This document shows, in pieces, positions 25,502 to 35,455 of a DNA stretch of 50,679 nt. The first letter of the stretch is position 1, and each line of letters starts with the position of its first letter. The notes under the pieces are model-generated. The model was not told the DNA's origin. It saw only the letters and a program-made list of their open reading frames with translations, and did not search any database. This stretch comes from a virus: IMG/VR virus record IMGVR_UViG_3300025083_000056, positions 1 through 50,679 of that record; one strand, given 5' to 3'. Made by a program: the position numbers and the translations under genes.

Positions 25502-28500
25502 ATGAACGAAAACGAACAGCTTCTAAAAGACTACGTAGCAACGTGGGATAAGTATCAGGATTGGGATACGGTCAATTCGAAGTTCCCAGAGTTTGCGGAC
25601 ACAGACTCTCAGATCCTTAAGGATTACGTGGCAACTTGGGAGAAGTATCAGGATTGGGATCAGGTAAACGAGAAGTTCCCAGAGTTTTTCTCTCAAAAAA
25701 AAAAGGATGGTCCATCCGAATCGGACGTCTCTCCATCTCTTGGAGCAGGAACTGAACCTGGGAGCCTAGGCTGGACCTTAACTAAGTTCTTTGGCAAGAT
25801 GTCCCCCAACATGGGGATTAAGATGGGGGCCTACGAAATGGAAGCTGAGGAGAGGAGGTTGGCTGAGGCTGGACTTCTTGAGGACTTCAACAGGTATGAT
25901 TTTGGTGGACTTGACGTAGACGCTATCACGAGGTCAGCTCAGATAAAGGCTGAATCTCAGGCCCCTGAAATTTATTCGGCCCTGGGGAGTGATCAAGATT
26001 TTCTGGATGGCCTTGCTCTCATAGAGAGTAAGAAGGCTGGTGACAAGATTGCCGTCGGAACTAGCTATGCAGGGTATGGAGCTGCCTACACCCCCACGCA
26101 ACACCGAGGTCTGACGCAAAAGGAGATCGATGAAGAAAGAGAGAACTTCATAAAGGAGGCCTATACGAACAAATTTACGGAGTTCAATCAGGGGTCTCTT
26201 AAGGAAGAGATTTTGAGCCAGCTTACACCAGAACAGAGAGCAAACAAGGAGTTCCTCTCGATGCTGTCGGATAAGCTGTACTATCACGGAGAACTGAATG
26301 TGGACTTAGATGGTGATGGTAGATACAACGACCAACCCCTCATACAAGACATGGTCACGTCGATAGACATGAGTTTTACTGGATTGGCTCAGGGGGTTGC
26401 GCTTCCTGCTGTGATGCCTTTTCTAGACGAAGAGCAACAGAAGGCACTGTTCGATCACATGAACGATGCCGACGAAACCGCTGGAAGAACTATGACGGTA
26501 ACCGAGGACGGGATTTCGGACTCTTACCTCAACGGAGATTTCGTAAACGGAACCAAGCAGCTACTTACTGGTGTTGCTGGAGCGGCTCCAAGTATTGCGC
26601 TAGGTATGACTGGCTTTGGAGGAGCTGCTGCCTTGGGTGTTAGCGGTGGTTTCAAGTCCTACGCAGAAGTGGCTTACGACGAAGAATTCACTAATGACTT
26701 GGGTAAGTATGGATATGCCATTGCTAACGGCGTAGGAGACTTTGCGTTTGCTCGGATCGGCACTTCCATCTTCAAAGGCGCTGAACAGGCAGCTTTGAAG
26801 TCTTACACGACGGCAGGGTTGGCTAGAAAGAATGGTCAGATGTTGACTATGGATATGATTAAGGGGTACGGATACAGGAAGGGGATTGCTTTTTCCTCTG
26901 AGTTCCTTGAAGAGGCGGCCACTGAACTAACGACCAGCTACTTTTCTGCGATCGGAAAGGGTGAAAAGTTTGACTTGGCCTCCGAGATTTCTGGCGTGAT
27001 CGATGCTGGCCTAATCGGTGGCTTTGCTGGTGTAAGCGTTGACACAGCAGGTAATACATCTGGTAGAATTAAAGCCGCAGCAAACGCACGAGCAAACGCA
27101 GCGGCAGAGACTCAGCGTCAACTCGAAGCTCAAAAAGCACAGCTTCAAAAGAAGCTTGCTGGGTACGCGACGGGAGACCCAAGAACTCAAGATCTTCAGG
27201 CTGAGATCAGCAGAATTGATTCTGATATTGAGAGCATCGTGAGAGGAAGGCAGGACTTCTATACCATGATGAGCGTTCGTCACGAGGCTGACTTTGAGCA
27301 GATGCAGCTGCTTGACGCAGAGATTGAAAGGATGGCGTCAGCCGCCAACAAAGAAGGAGTTACTGAAGAAGAGCGTTCTGTTCTGTTGGAAAGAATGGAG
27401 GGTGTAGTCAAACAGCGTATTGAGCTGCAGCAAAAGCATATTGGCGAAGACGTATCTCTCACTGAAGAGGAGTCTGACCTGATGTTCGGGAAAGCCCTGA
27501 AGGACGGACTGTCAGCAATCGACGATGAAGTAGATAAGGCGCGTAATGCGGTCACTATGTTGAGAGATAGACTTGGAACGCAAGACCCTCCTTCTCAGTC
27601 AGCATTGGATACAGCAGAGAAAGCTTTGCAAGATGAGGTCGGTAGAAGAAAAACTGTTCAACAGTTGATGGGTGAACTTGACGCTGCTAGATCTGAAGCT
27701 AGGTCAGCAAGAGCTGAGGCCGCAACAGAGGGCGGAGACATCGAAGCCTTTAACGAGGCTATGGAAAATGTAGTGTTGCTTGAGGGAGCCCTGGCTGAAG
27801 TCGCTGGTGTTGACAGCAAGATAGTTGCAGGCCCATCTCGATTCGTAGGGGATGTGCTTGACATCAACGCTCAGATCGCAAACAGAGCCACCAGTGAGTG
27901 GACTGAGGCCAACATCGAGGCTATGCAGAACTCAGGCCTCACGAAGGAACAGGTAGAAGCAATCCTCCAGTCTGAGAACTACGCAATGGTTACGGCTGAG
28001 AACCCCAATGCAAGGGCAGTAAGCGATAAGTCTAATGAAGCCAACAACAAGAAAGCAGAGGAGTACCTAAAAAAACTAGGACTTAAATACCACAAAATTG
28101 TGGGTCGCTATGGTAACGGAGAGAACAGCTTCCTTGTGGAAGGTATGACGAGAGAGCAAGCTTCAGAGTTTGCACGTCAGTTCGATCAGGAATCAGTAGC
28201 GCACAGAGAGGGACTCGTCCTTAGAGACGGGAGCATGCAGGTGTTTGGAGAGGGAGTTGACTTTAGTGGCGACCTTGACAATTACTTCAGCGCCATCAAG
28301 GATGCCGAAGGAAATGTCGTAAGGTTTGCCAAGCCTCTTTCTGAGAAATACGTAGACAAAGAAGGCAACGAAATTACCAAGCAGGAATATGAAGGCCGCA
28401 TAAAGGACCTTGAGTCAAACATGCAGGCGATTGAGAACTACATTGTAGAAAAAGTTCAAGAAGCCCAAAAAGAATCAGAGGATCAGAAGGCTACAATAGA

Positions 28501-31500
28501 TCAGAAGAGTGGTCTCCCAGAGGGGGCCGTGACAGTGAATCCTAAAGCGGGTGTCAAGATGGGTGAGGGCGGTGTTCTCAACAAGAACGAAGCCAGAACG
28601 ATTAACAATCTTTTTAAGCTGTTCCAATCTCTCTACGGGTCAGAGGCTAGAATGGTTCTCATGCCTGAGGGATCTCAATCCTATATGGGTGAGGGGAATG
28701 GTGGTTTGTTTTTCGACAAGAAGGACGGAGTTCCAACCATTTTTGTGTCAGCATCTCAAGTTAGAATCAACGCAGCTAGCGAGGCTTCTCAAGCTAAAGA
28801 GCAGGGCGCGGAATACAGAACAAAGTCATTTTCCGAGACTGTCGTAGAGGAGGTCGGGCACGCAGCTATCGGGCCAGGCTTTCAGCAGCTGACAGATACT
28901 CAGCAGCAAGCCATGGAGAGGAGAGCTTTTGAGATCGCGGGCAAGGCCAGAGATGGCGGTGCTCTACTCAACAGGCTGATCGCAAAGAAAGATACTTACA
29001 CGAGCGAGGGGAAGGACCCAAGAACTGTAAGAGAAGAGGTCGTCATGGATCTCCTCTCAGCCTTGTCTGGCGGGTCTTCAAATGTAAACCTCGGTATCGC
29101 AGATAGCGTTATGAGACTCTTCAATGAGATCTTGGTGAAGGCTGGCATGGCCAAAGACATGCGCTTGAATGATCCAAAATCTATCTTCCGTGTAGCTGCA
29201 CAGCTTAACGCGGCAAGAAAGACTGGTGATACATTCTCCGCCGATGTAAAGTCGAATCCAAGAGAGGAATCTAAAGCCTCTGGCATGGTGAAGCCATTAG
29301 GCCTCAAGCCTGGGGAGGACGGTAAGGTTAAGATAAAAATGCTTGAAGCTTTTTACTCTTACAAGAATGGCCTCAAGAAAGACATAGGTAGTAAGGAAGT
29401 TACGAAGGAGTTTAATGACAAGTACCACTTCATCAACTGGTGGAAGAAAGTAACTAATTCTGGCGCTGACACACACTACTCCAGATTCCAAACTGAGGAT
29501 GGTAAGACCATCGACACCAGCGTAATCAACAAGAAACGCAGAGAGAGAGGTAAGCCATCTAGCGATGTTGTTAATATGTCTCTTGAGGTGTACAAAGAAA
29601 GAGTGCTTGAAGCCGAGAGGCAGGGGTTGATCGATGCAGCTGCGAAGCGCATGATGCTCAACAACTACTACAAGGTCAAGAGAAGATACAATTCGGAGAA
29701 GGATTCCTACGGACTCAACTACGAGAGCTACGTTCAGAATATGAACGACAAAGCTGAGGCGATGCTAAAGAGCGCTAGCGATAGAACAGGCGTTGACTTT
29801 AACTTCGAAGAAGATTCACCAGAGGGCAAGGCTTCCTACGCGCTTAAGCTTGACCTGAGAAAGAGAGGTCAGTACCTTTCTTTTGAAGAGAAGGCTAAGT
29901 TTATGGAGATGCGATTCGGCATTAGATATGACGCTGGAAACAAGGCTCTTACTAGAATGTTCCACTCATCTGTAGCTAAGGAGGAGTACGGTATTGACTA
30001 CGACAACCAATCAGAAGGTGAAGTAATCCAGAGAACCACTGATGCCTTGACTGGTCTCATGAGATCGTACTACGGAAGCGTTGGCGAAAGAGCAAGGGTG
30101 TTTGGATCAGACCCCACTGAGTTCTTCGCTAAGGATAAAGAGCAAGCTCAGATTGACGTAGACAATATGCTGAGAGCTATGGGGGGTGTGATAGACTCCT
30201 CCCCAGAGGGCTTCCTTGCTGCTTATCAGTTTGTAAAGTCGATGACATCTGTAGGCAACAAAGCCAAGCCAAATATCGTTCTCGCAAAACAAGTGATGCT
30301 TGAGTCCGCTAGATGGAGAGATTCTGGAGGGAAGACGTATATCGACCCTAGGATAATTCAAGACATCAGAGAGGGATCTGATTCTGCTGGTTTTGATGTG
30401 AAAGGAGTTCCAGGGAAGACGAGAAAAACCATTGCTGATAATCTTGACAAACTAAACAGAGAAGTCGCTAAGTATCAGAATGAAGATGGAACCTACAAGT
30501 TAGTAGAGTTTCTTGACGCAATGAACCAGGTAGACGGAGAAAAACAAACCTCTCTGTTCCCGTCAGAAACTGGCCCGAAAAGATTCGTCGCTCAAAGAGT
30601 GTTCTCGGAAAAGGTAGGCGCATTCGCTCTCAACCTGAATGGCAACAATGACGCCATGACAATCGATAGCCACATGGGTAGAACGCTTCTCCAGTTGATG
30701 GGAAGATACAATACCATGGAGAGCGTCATGGACAGGTATAGAGAAACGCTTGCTGAGATGGTAGACATGCCAGTTCCCACGGATATATTTGAGTTAGCGG
30801 AATACGACAAGAAACTTATCGACAAAGCTGGAGAGCTTGCGATGAGATCAGAAGAACAGCTTCAGAGGAGGATTGAGCGAATGCTTGAAAACATTACTGG
30901 AGAGGACAAACCAATCCCAGTAGAGTATAAGCAGCGCAGGATTATGGAGGCTGTTATTGCTCAGTCCGCTGAAGAAATGGACATGAGTATCGCAGAGTTT
31001 ACTCAGCTCTTGTTCGCTGATGGACAGGTCATGAAAGGAGCTAACGACTTTAGACCAGCTGGGTATAGCGATTTTGCTACAGCTGCGGAGCAGGCCAGGC
31101 TTGAAGAAGACATGACATTCTCTGAGCGAAGAGAGGCTAGATTGACCAGACTTATTGTTGAGGCCAACAACGTAGCTGCTGCTGAGGGTGTTAATAGAAA
31201 GAACACGAAGGATTACCTAGAGTCAGCAGAGTCAGGAGTCATAGATCCAACTATGGAAGCCAAGGCTTCAATGCAGCTGTCGCTCCCATTCAATAAGAAT
31301 CAAAATGCTGAAGACTCAAATCTATACAGGAAGAGATCAGCTGAAGAAGCTCTGACTGTTAAGTCAGGAATGAGGCTTAGTGACCGAAAGGTCATGGATG
31401 CCCTTGGAACCGACGCCACTTCAAGAAGAATTTTAGGTAAGAACTCTCAAATTACTGAGGGTCAACAAGTTGGGGTTAGGCTAAACCTCAATGTCATGAA

Positions 31501-34500
31501 GAACACTGGGGTGCCAGTTCAGACTATGCACGACAAGAATGCGACAGGGGAAGCTCTCAAGTACGCAGCAGTCGTGACCGTGAAGAATCCTGTACTCGCT
31601 GTGAATCAGAATGCACGTCGCAAGATCCTCTCTTTCCAAGAGAACAAGTTCCCAATGGCTAGTGTCAACGGGGGGTTCCTTACGGATAAGATCTCAGAGT
31701 CCAGCTTCGACGGAGTCAAGGCGTTCTTCAATCCATTCAAGCATAACGTATTTGTAGACGCTCAGGGCCGACCAATCAAGAGCGCAGGGGAAGCCACTAT
31801 CGTTGGCAACACAGTGTACCTGAGAGGAGACATTGAGTACTACGATTACAACGACCCGATTTTGAAAGAGGGTAGAACCGAGAGCGCAGAACAGAGATCG
31901 AAGAGAACTGAGCGCGGACCTAAGTACGATAAGGCTCTGAAGAGATTCAAGGCTTACTCCGAAAGAGTTCTAGGATTGCAATACGCCAACGACACAGACC
32001 TGCAGGAAGCTTATGACAATATGACCTTCACTTCTCAAGTTGCTCTTGACGAAAGCGATGCTGCATCGAGAGCTGAAGAAGCTGAAGCACGAGCCTCGGC
32101 AAGACTTATGATCAGGAGAACAGCAGGTAAAGCCGCTAGGAAGTACGGTGCTGTACGGGAGCAAATATTACAAGACCCAAGAAACTACTTCTCTAAGCAA
32201 AGCATTGCCAAAGAGAAGGAAAATCTTGGTAACATGTCTGATCAAGAGCTCATCGATATAATGACTGATGACGCTTTGGGTAGGCTGCAAAGCAGAAACG
32301 ATGACATGGGAGTGCTCGCTTCTGCGGAAATGATCAAGCGTGCTGTAGCGAGAGGTGACATGGATGCCATCCCAGGAATCGTAGCTGAAGCCGCAGCCAT
32401 GGGGACAACAGCGGGTAGGCTGCTTCGTCACTTCCGTGAGCTTAAGAACTCTACACCGAAGGGAATCATTGAAACTCTTAAAAAGGAAATCGAGCTTAGA
32501 GGAAGAACCCTCAACGAAGCGCAAGAGAAACAGCTTAGCGGCATAGCCTCTGAATTGTTCAGGCTTCAGGCTGAGGTAGAAGAGCTCATGAAGAAGGGTG
32601 CTCAGGGAGAAGATGTAGACGCGGAACTCAAAGCGAAAGTAGCTGAGTTAAAGGAAGCTGAGCGAACGATGGATACGTTTGCAAACAAGATGATCGAGAG
32701 GAACTGGAATGAGATCGGTTCTATGCTTATTCAGGGCAACCTGCTTACTCCTATGTCTCAGATCACAAACGTTGGAGCTAACATCATCAACGCAATCGGG
32801 CAGATCGGAGTTGATCTGGTGGCATACCCAGTAGAGAAGTTGATTAAGATCTTTGACAAGAACTCTGACCCAGTTAGACGGCCGTCTTTCTCTGCGTACA
32901 TGTATGGCATTAGAAAGTTTGGCAGCGGATTCATTGAGTCGCTTAATGAGGTTGTCACTGGTCAGTCTCAAGATGTGACTGAGTGGAGAATCAACAGAGG
33001 GTTTATGCCCTTCAGGTCTTTGACGGCTGCTGTATCTAATGATGGTTTGCCGCTCATGATGGATGGAGAGCCCACGAAAATTGATAGCCAAAGGGTCAAG
33101 CTGTTTGTTCAGGGGACACTTGGTGTCCCTGCTGAGATCATGTTCAGGCTCCTGTCTGTCGGTGACACTCCATTTAGAAGAATGTTTGAAGGCATTGAGC
33201 TTTACGAGCAGGCAAACGAGCTCGGTCTAGAGGGAGAGGCTAGGGATAACTACATCAAGTACCCAGGGAAAAGAGCTCAGCAAATCGCAGAGTCTCGGGG
33301 TAGAAGAATAACCTTCCAGGAAGAGACAGTAGCCTCTAGAGCTGCTGATGAGTTTGTTGGGATACTCGAAAGACTTTTCGACGGTATACCTGGCATGGAT
33401 GGTAAATTCTTGGTGAGAACCTTCATCCCTTACAGAAGAACTCCAGCAAATATCCTGTATGAAACCCTTACTTTCGCTGCCCCTCCAGTAGCTATCGCTA
33501 GGGCTTACAATGCTATGTCTAACGGAGACAGCAAGGAGGCTTCTCAGAACATTGGTAAGGCTTTGATTGGGGGAATGGCTTCCACTACCGCTATGATGCT
33601 TATCAAGGAGGGCCTGCTTAGCGGGCCAGTTGACTACGGAGATGATGAAGAAAAGAACTTGATGTATGATCAGTTCCCTCCGAATAGCATTAACGTTACT
33701 GGATTGCAAAGACTTATGAACGGTGAAGATCCAGCAAAGCAAACTGACGATTACTTCATTTCGTACAACAAGCTTGGTATTATCGGAGCCATCTTCGGCG
33801 CTGTAGCAAAGGGAACATCAAAGCAAGAACTAATCGAGCGTGGAGATCAACCTCTAGTTACACATACTATAGCTGACGCATTTGGATTGAGAGCATTCTC
33901 AACCATGTCTCACATGATGGATCAGAGCTTCCTTCAGGGTGTGCAGGGATTGACTGGTATCTTGTCTGCGGCCACAGAGTCTGAGTGGGAGAGGGCAGCT
34001 GAGAATTGGTTTAAGAGCGTGTGGCAGGCAACGACAGCCACAGCTCTTCCTAACACAATGTCAGCTCTTTACAGGTCTCACAGGGAATATCTTCCAGACA
34101 CAAGGGTGACCAAAGACATGGATGTCATGGAGAGGTTGTGGACCAAGGCCAAGTACACAGTTATGGACAGGACGTTTGGCTTGAGCGATGTGCCAGTAAG
34201 AGTAGACTGGAAAGGTAATCCGATCAAACAGACTCCAAGGGGTGCGAATGGGTACATGTATCAGCTGTTTGACATCACAAAGGCTAGGCAGGGTCAAGCA
34301 GATCCAGTCTCTAATGAGATGTACAGGCTGTTCGAACAAACGGAAGAGTTGCCTAGAGCTCTGGGTACGCCAAGATTTGCAAGCACATCTCAGGTAAGTG
34401 TTCCAGATGTAATCAGCAGAAAGGACAAGTACAGAGCTCAAAGAAGCGGAGTTGATTTTTCCTGGATGGACGACGAAGAGTTCATGAAAGAGAAGATTAG

Positions 34501-34750
34501 ACTCAATGTGGAACAGATCAACCGCATGATGGCGGTGGCAGGTAAGGCTAGATACAAGGAGCTCGAAGACCTTATCAACGCAAACAAGTACGTCAAGGCG
34601 ACGGACGAAGAGAAGATAGATATGATGGACGACCTCAACAGAGGGTACTCAAGAGCGTGGTCCTACGACGGAAACAGACTCGCTCCCCACACAGTGGAGC
34701 TTTGTAGAATTCTAAACGAGATTTATGAAGGAAGGAAGAAAGAAGATTAA
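25502..34750 (+). CDS. Giant polyvalent virion (DNA ejection) protein, 3082 aa
   Basis: This very large protein is probably packaged in the head and ejected. The N-terminus has a 25-residue tandem repeat (residues 7-31 and 38-62, each LxKDYVATWxKYQDWDxVN plus KFPEF). Near 352-385 lies a glycine/alanine-rich hydrophobic segment, and a coiled coil covers about 540-800. Around residue 1116 the sequence VVEEVGHAAIG looks like a degenerate zincin (EExxH instead of HExxH). Near 1718 is TIDSHMGRTLLQLMG, and near 2411 GNLLTPMSQITNVGAN, a motif I associate with phage large polyvalent proteins. I see no RNA polymerase catalytic DxDxD motif. The region overlaps the holin gene by 26 nt. Role is inferred from size, position and motifs. 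Confidence 0.75.
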   Translation: MNENEQLLKDYVATWDKYQDWDTVNSKFPEFADTDSQILKDYVATWEKYQDWDQVNEKFPEFFSQKKKDGPSESDVSPSLGAGTEPGSLGWTLTKFFGKMSPNMGIKMGAYEMEAEERRLAEAGLLEDFNRYDFGGLDVDAITRSAQIKAESQAPEIYSALGSDQDFLDGLALIESKKAGDKIAVGTSYAGYGAAYTPTQHRGLTQKEIDEERENFIKEAYTNKFTEFNQGSLKEEILSQLTPEQRANKEFLSMLSDKLYYHGELNVDLDGDGRYNDQPLIQDMVTSIDMSFTGLAQGVALPAVMPFLDEEQQKALFDHMNDADETAGRTMTVTEDGISDSYLNGDFVNGTKQLLTGVAGAAPSIALGMTGFGGAAALGVSGGFKSYAEVAYDEEFTNDLGKYGYAIANGVGDFAFARIGTSIFKGAEQAALKSYTTAGLARKNGQMLTMDMIKGYGYRKGIAFSSEFLEEAATELTTSYFSAIGKGEKFDLASEISGVIDAGLIGGFAGVSVDTAGNTSGRIKAAANARANAAAETQRQLEAQKAQLQKKLAGYATGDPRTQDLQAEISRIDSDIESIVRGRQDFYTMMSVRHEADFEQMQLLDAEIERMASAANKEGVTEEERSVLLERMEGVVKQRIELQQKHIGEDVSLTEEESDLMFGKALKDGLSAIDDEVDKARNAVTMLRDRLGTQDPPSQSALDTAEKALQDEVGRRKTVQQLMGELDAARSEARSARAEAATEGGDIEAFNEAMENVVLLEGALAEVAGVDSKIVAGPSRFVGDVLDINAQIANRATSEWTEANIEAMQNSGLTKEQVEAILQSENYAMVTAENPNARAVSDKSNEANNKKAEEYLKKLGLKYHKIVGRYGNGENSFLVEGMTREQASEFARQFDQESVAHREGLVLRDGSMQVFGEGVDFSGDLDNYFSAIKDAEGNVVRFAKPLSEKYVDKEGNEITKQEYEGRIKDLESNMQAIENYIVEKVQEAQKESEDQKATIDQKSGLPEGAVTVNPKAGVKMGEGGVLNKNEARTINNLFKLFQSLYGSEARMVLMPEGSQSYMGEGNGGLFFDKKDGVPTIFVSASQVRINAASEASQAKEQGAEYRTKSFSETVVEEVGHAAIGPGFQQLTDTQQQAMERRAFEIAGKARDGGALLNRLIAKKDTYTSEGKDPRTVREEVVMDLLSALSGGSSNVNLGIADSVMRLFNEILVKAGMAKDMRLNDPKSIFRVAAQLNAARKTGDTFSADVKSNPREESKASGMVKPLGLKPGEDGKVKIKMLEAFYSYKNGLKKDIGSKEVTKEFNDKYHFINWWKKVTNSGADTHYSRFQTEDGKTIDTSVINKKRRERGKPSSDVVNMSLEVYKERVLEAERQGLIDAAAKRMMLNNYYKVKRRYNSEKDSYGLNYESYVQNMNDKAEAMLKSASDRTGVDFNFEEDSPEGKASYALKLDLRKRGQYLSFEEKAKFMEMRFGIRYDAGNKALTRMFHSSVAKEEYGIDYDNQSEGEVIQRTTDALTGLMRSYYGSVGERARVFGSDPTEFFAKDKEQAQIDVDNMLRAMGGVIDSSPEGFLAAYQFVKSMTSVGNKAKPNIVLAKQVMLESARWRDSGGKTYIDPRIIQDIREGSDSAGFDVKGVPGKTRKTIADNLDKLNREVAKYQNEDGTYKLVEFLDAMNQVDGEKQTSLFPSETGPKRFVAQRVFSEKVGAFALNLNGNNDAMTIDSHMGRTLLQLMGRYNTMESVMDRYRETLAEMVDMPVPTDIFELAEYDKKLIDKAGELAMRSEEQLQRRIERMLENITGEDKPIPVEYKQRRIMEAVIAQSAEEMDMSIAEFTQLLFADGQVMKGANDFRPAGYSDFATAAEQARLEEDMTFSERREARLTRLIVEANNVAAAEGVNRKNTKDYLESAESGVIDPTMEAKASMQLSLPFNKNQNAEDSNLYRKRSAEEALTVKSGMRLSDRKVMDALGTDATSRRILGKNSQITEGQQVGVRLNLNVMKNTGVPVQTMHDKNATGEALKYAAVVTVKNPVLAVNQNARRKILSFQENKFPMASVNGGFLTDKISESSFDGVKAFFNPFKHNVFVDAQGRPIKSAGEATIVGNTVYLRGDIEYYDYNDPILKEGRTESAEQRSKRTERGPKYDKALKRFKAYSERVLGLQYANDTDLQEAYDNMTFTSQVALDESDAASRAEEAEARASARLMIRRTAGKAARKYGAVREQILQDPRNYFSKQSIAKEKENLGNMSDQELIDIMTDDALGRLQSRNDDMGVLASAEMIKRAVARGDMDAIPGIVAEAAAMGTTAGRLLRHFRELKNSTPKGIIETLKKEIELRGRTLNEAQEKQLSGIASELFRLQAEVEELMKKGAQGEDVDAELKAKVAELKEAERTMDTFANKMIERNWNEIGSMLIQGNLLTPMSQITNVGANIINAIGQIGVDLVAYPVEKLIKIFDKNSDPVRRPSFSAYMYGIRKFGSGFIESLNEVVTGQSQDVTEWRINRGFMPFRSLTAAVSNDGLPLMMDGEPTKIDSQRVKLFVQGTLGVPAEIMFRLLSVGDTPFRRMFEGIELYEQANELGLEGEARDNYIKYPGKRAQQIAESRGRRITFQEETVASRAADEFVGILERLFDGIPGMDGKFLVRTFIPYRRTPANILYETLTFAAPPVAIARAYNAMSNGDSKEASQNIGKALIGGMASTTAMMLIKEGLLSGPVDYGDDEEKNLMYDQFPPNSINVTGLQRLMNGEDPAKQTDDYFISYNKLGIIGAIFGAVAKGTSKQELIERGDQPLVTHTIADAFGLRAFSTMSHMMDQSFLQGVQGLTGILSAATESEWERAAENWFKSVWQATTATALPNTMSALYRSHREYLPDTRVTKDMDVMERLWTKAKYTVMDRTFGLSDVPVRVDWKGNPIKQTPRGANGYMYQLFDITKARQGQADPVSNEMYRLFEQTEELPRALGTPRFASTSQVSVPDVISRKDKYRAQRSGVDFSWMDDEEFMKEKIRLNVEQINRMMAVAGKARYKELEDLINANKYVKATDEEKIDMMDDLNRGYSRAWSYDGNRLAPHTVELCRILNEIYEGRKKED

Positions 34751-35165
34751 GAATACGAAGCTTGGGGCTTGGCTTAAAGAAAAGGCGCCAGGAGTACTCA
34801 GCACCGTAGGGGATCTGCTACCAGATAGCGGAGCCCTCGGTGTGGTTAAAAACCTGCTCGACAAAGAGCCAGGTGTAGATCCAGCCGAAGCTAAAGCAAT
34901 GTTGGATGCTGAGGTTGCTTACCAGAAGGAAGTGTCTAGAAGGTGGGAGGCTGACATGAGCAGCGATGTAAAGCTCGCAAAACTCATTAGACCAGTCACT
35001 TTGATCTGCCTTATGGTGATGTTTATGGCGACTATGATAGCGGATTCCATTGATAATCTGCCATTTAACGTCAAAGATTCTTATGTATCTTTGCTTGAAA
35101 TCCTTATGTTGACAGCCTTCGGCGCTTACTTCGCTGGAAGAACTATAGAAAAAGCTAGGAAATAA
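34725..35165 (+). CDS. Holin, three-TM GTA/phage type
   Basis: This 146-aa protein has a helical cytoplasmic N-terminus (LGAWLKEKAPGVLSTVGDLLPDSGALGVVKNLL), then RWEADMSSDVKLAKLIRPVTL, a hydrophobic segment at about 88-108 and another at about 120-139, followed by YFAGRTIEKARK. This arrangement matches the phage/GTA holin family (SD-x-x-L-x-K-x-IRP motif before the first membrane helix). It would form the inner-membrane lesion that ends infection. It starts inside the end of the 3082-aa gene and overlaps the next gene by TAATG. No endolysin is recognised next to it. Confidence 0.8.
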   Translation: MKEGRKKIKNTKLGAWLKEKAPGVLSTVGDLLPDSGALGVVKNLLDKEPGVDPAEAKAMLDAEVAYQKEVSRRWEADMSSDVKLAKLIRPVTLICLMVMFMATMIADSIDNLPFNVKDSYVSLLEILMLTAFGAYFAGRTIEKARK

Positions 35166-35374
35166 TGCTTGATAACCTGAGTCACTTTGAGTTTCTAACC
35201 GTAGCTGGTGCCCTTGTAATGGGGTGGATCAAGTTTCAGGCCGACTACAACAAGCTTAGTTCTAGAGTACAAGCTCTCGAAGCAGACAACGCAGAGTTCA
35301 AGGACGACGTCAAGCAACTGCTCAAGGATATCCAAGAGATAAAGCTACTTCTGGCTAAGAACCAGATGCAATAA
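35165..35374 (+). CDS. Small membrane protein with coiled coil (possible lysis accessory)
   Basis: This 69-aa protein has one hydrophobic helix near the N-terminus (EFLTVAGALVMGWIKFQ) followed by a heptad-like coiled coil (LSSRVQALEADNAEFKDDVKQLL). The layout resembles XhlA-type holin partners or small spanin-like proteins. It overlaps the holin stop (TAATG), which supports a lysis-related role. It is the last gene of the late module. Confidence 0.65.
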   Translation: MLDNLSHFEFLTVAGALVMGWIKFQADYNKLSSRVQALEADNAEFKDDVKQLLKDIQEIKLLLAKNQMQ

Positions 35375-35440
35375 GGGCCGACCGCAATTAAGCAGCCGAC
35401 CCTAGTAGCGAAGTTCCACAGCAATTATCCCTGTGTAACG
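35370..35440 (-). ncRNA. Candidate small RNA between late module and nrdA
   Basis: A TATATTTGC promoter on the minus strand stands just after the nrdA stop and points into this gap, where no gene lies on that strand. The predicted RNA starts with a 9-bp hairpin with one mismatch (stems 35431-35439 and 35413-35421, loop 9 nt). It ends with a 12-bp hairpin (35392-35403 and 35374-35385, loop TTAATT). On the minus strand all 12 pairs of the second hairpin form, three of them G-U, whereas the plus-strand transcript would have three mismatches. This asymmetry argues that the minus strand is the functional RNA. It could be an antisense or 3'-end-derived regulator of late transcripts, or a shared end for converging transcripts. 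The 3' end is uncertain because only a weak T-run follows. Confidence 0.6.
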
Positions 35441-35443
35441 TTG

Positions 35444-35451
35444 CAAATATA
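35444..35451 (-). promoter_or_regulatory. TATATTTG promoter for the candidate small RNA
   Basis: On the minus strand the sequence reads TATATTTGC, the same box as the late promoters, 4 nt after the end of nrdA. Transcription would begin near 35440, exactly at the base of the first hairpin. Confidence 0.6.
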
Positions 35452-35455
35452 AGCA

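Noticed and set aside
33344-33351. Another CTGATGAG followed by GAAA within the 3082-aa gene
   Set aside because: The segment between does not form stem II and no stem III or cleavage triplet fits; it is ordinary coding sequence.
25502-34750. Virion RNA polymerase of the N4/crAss type
   Set aside because: The size fits, but I find no catalytic DxDxD or T7-like polymerase motifs.
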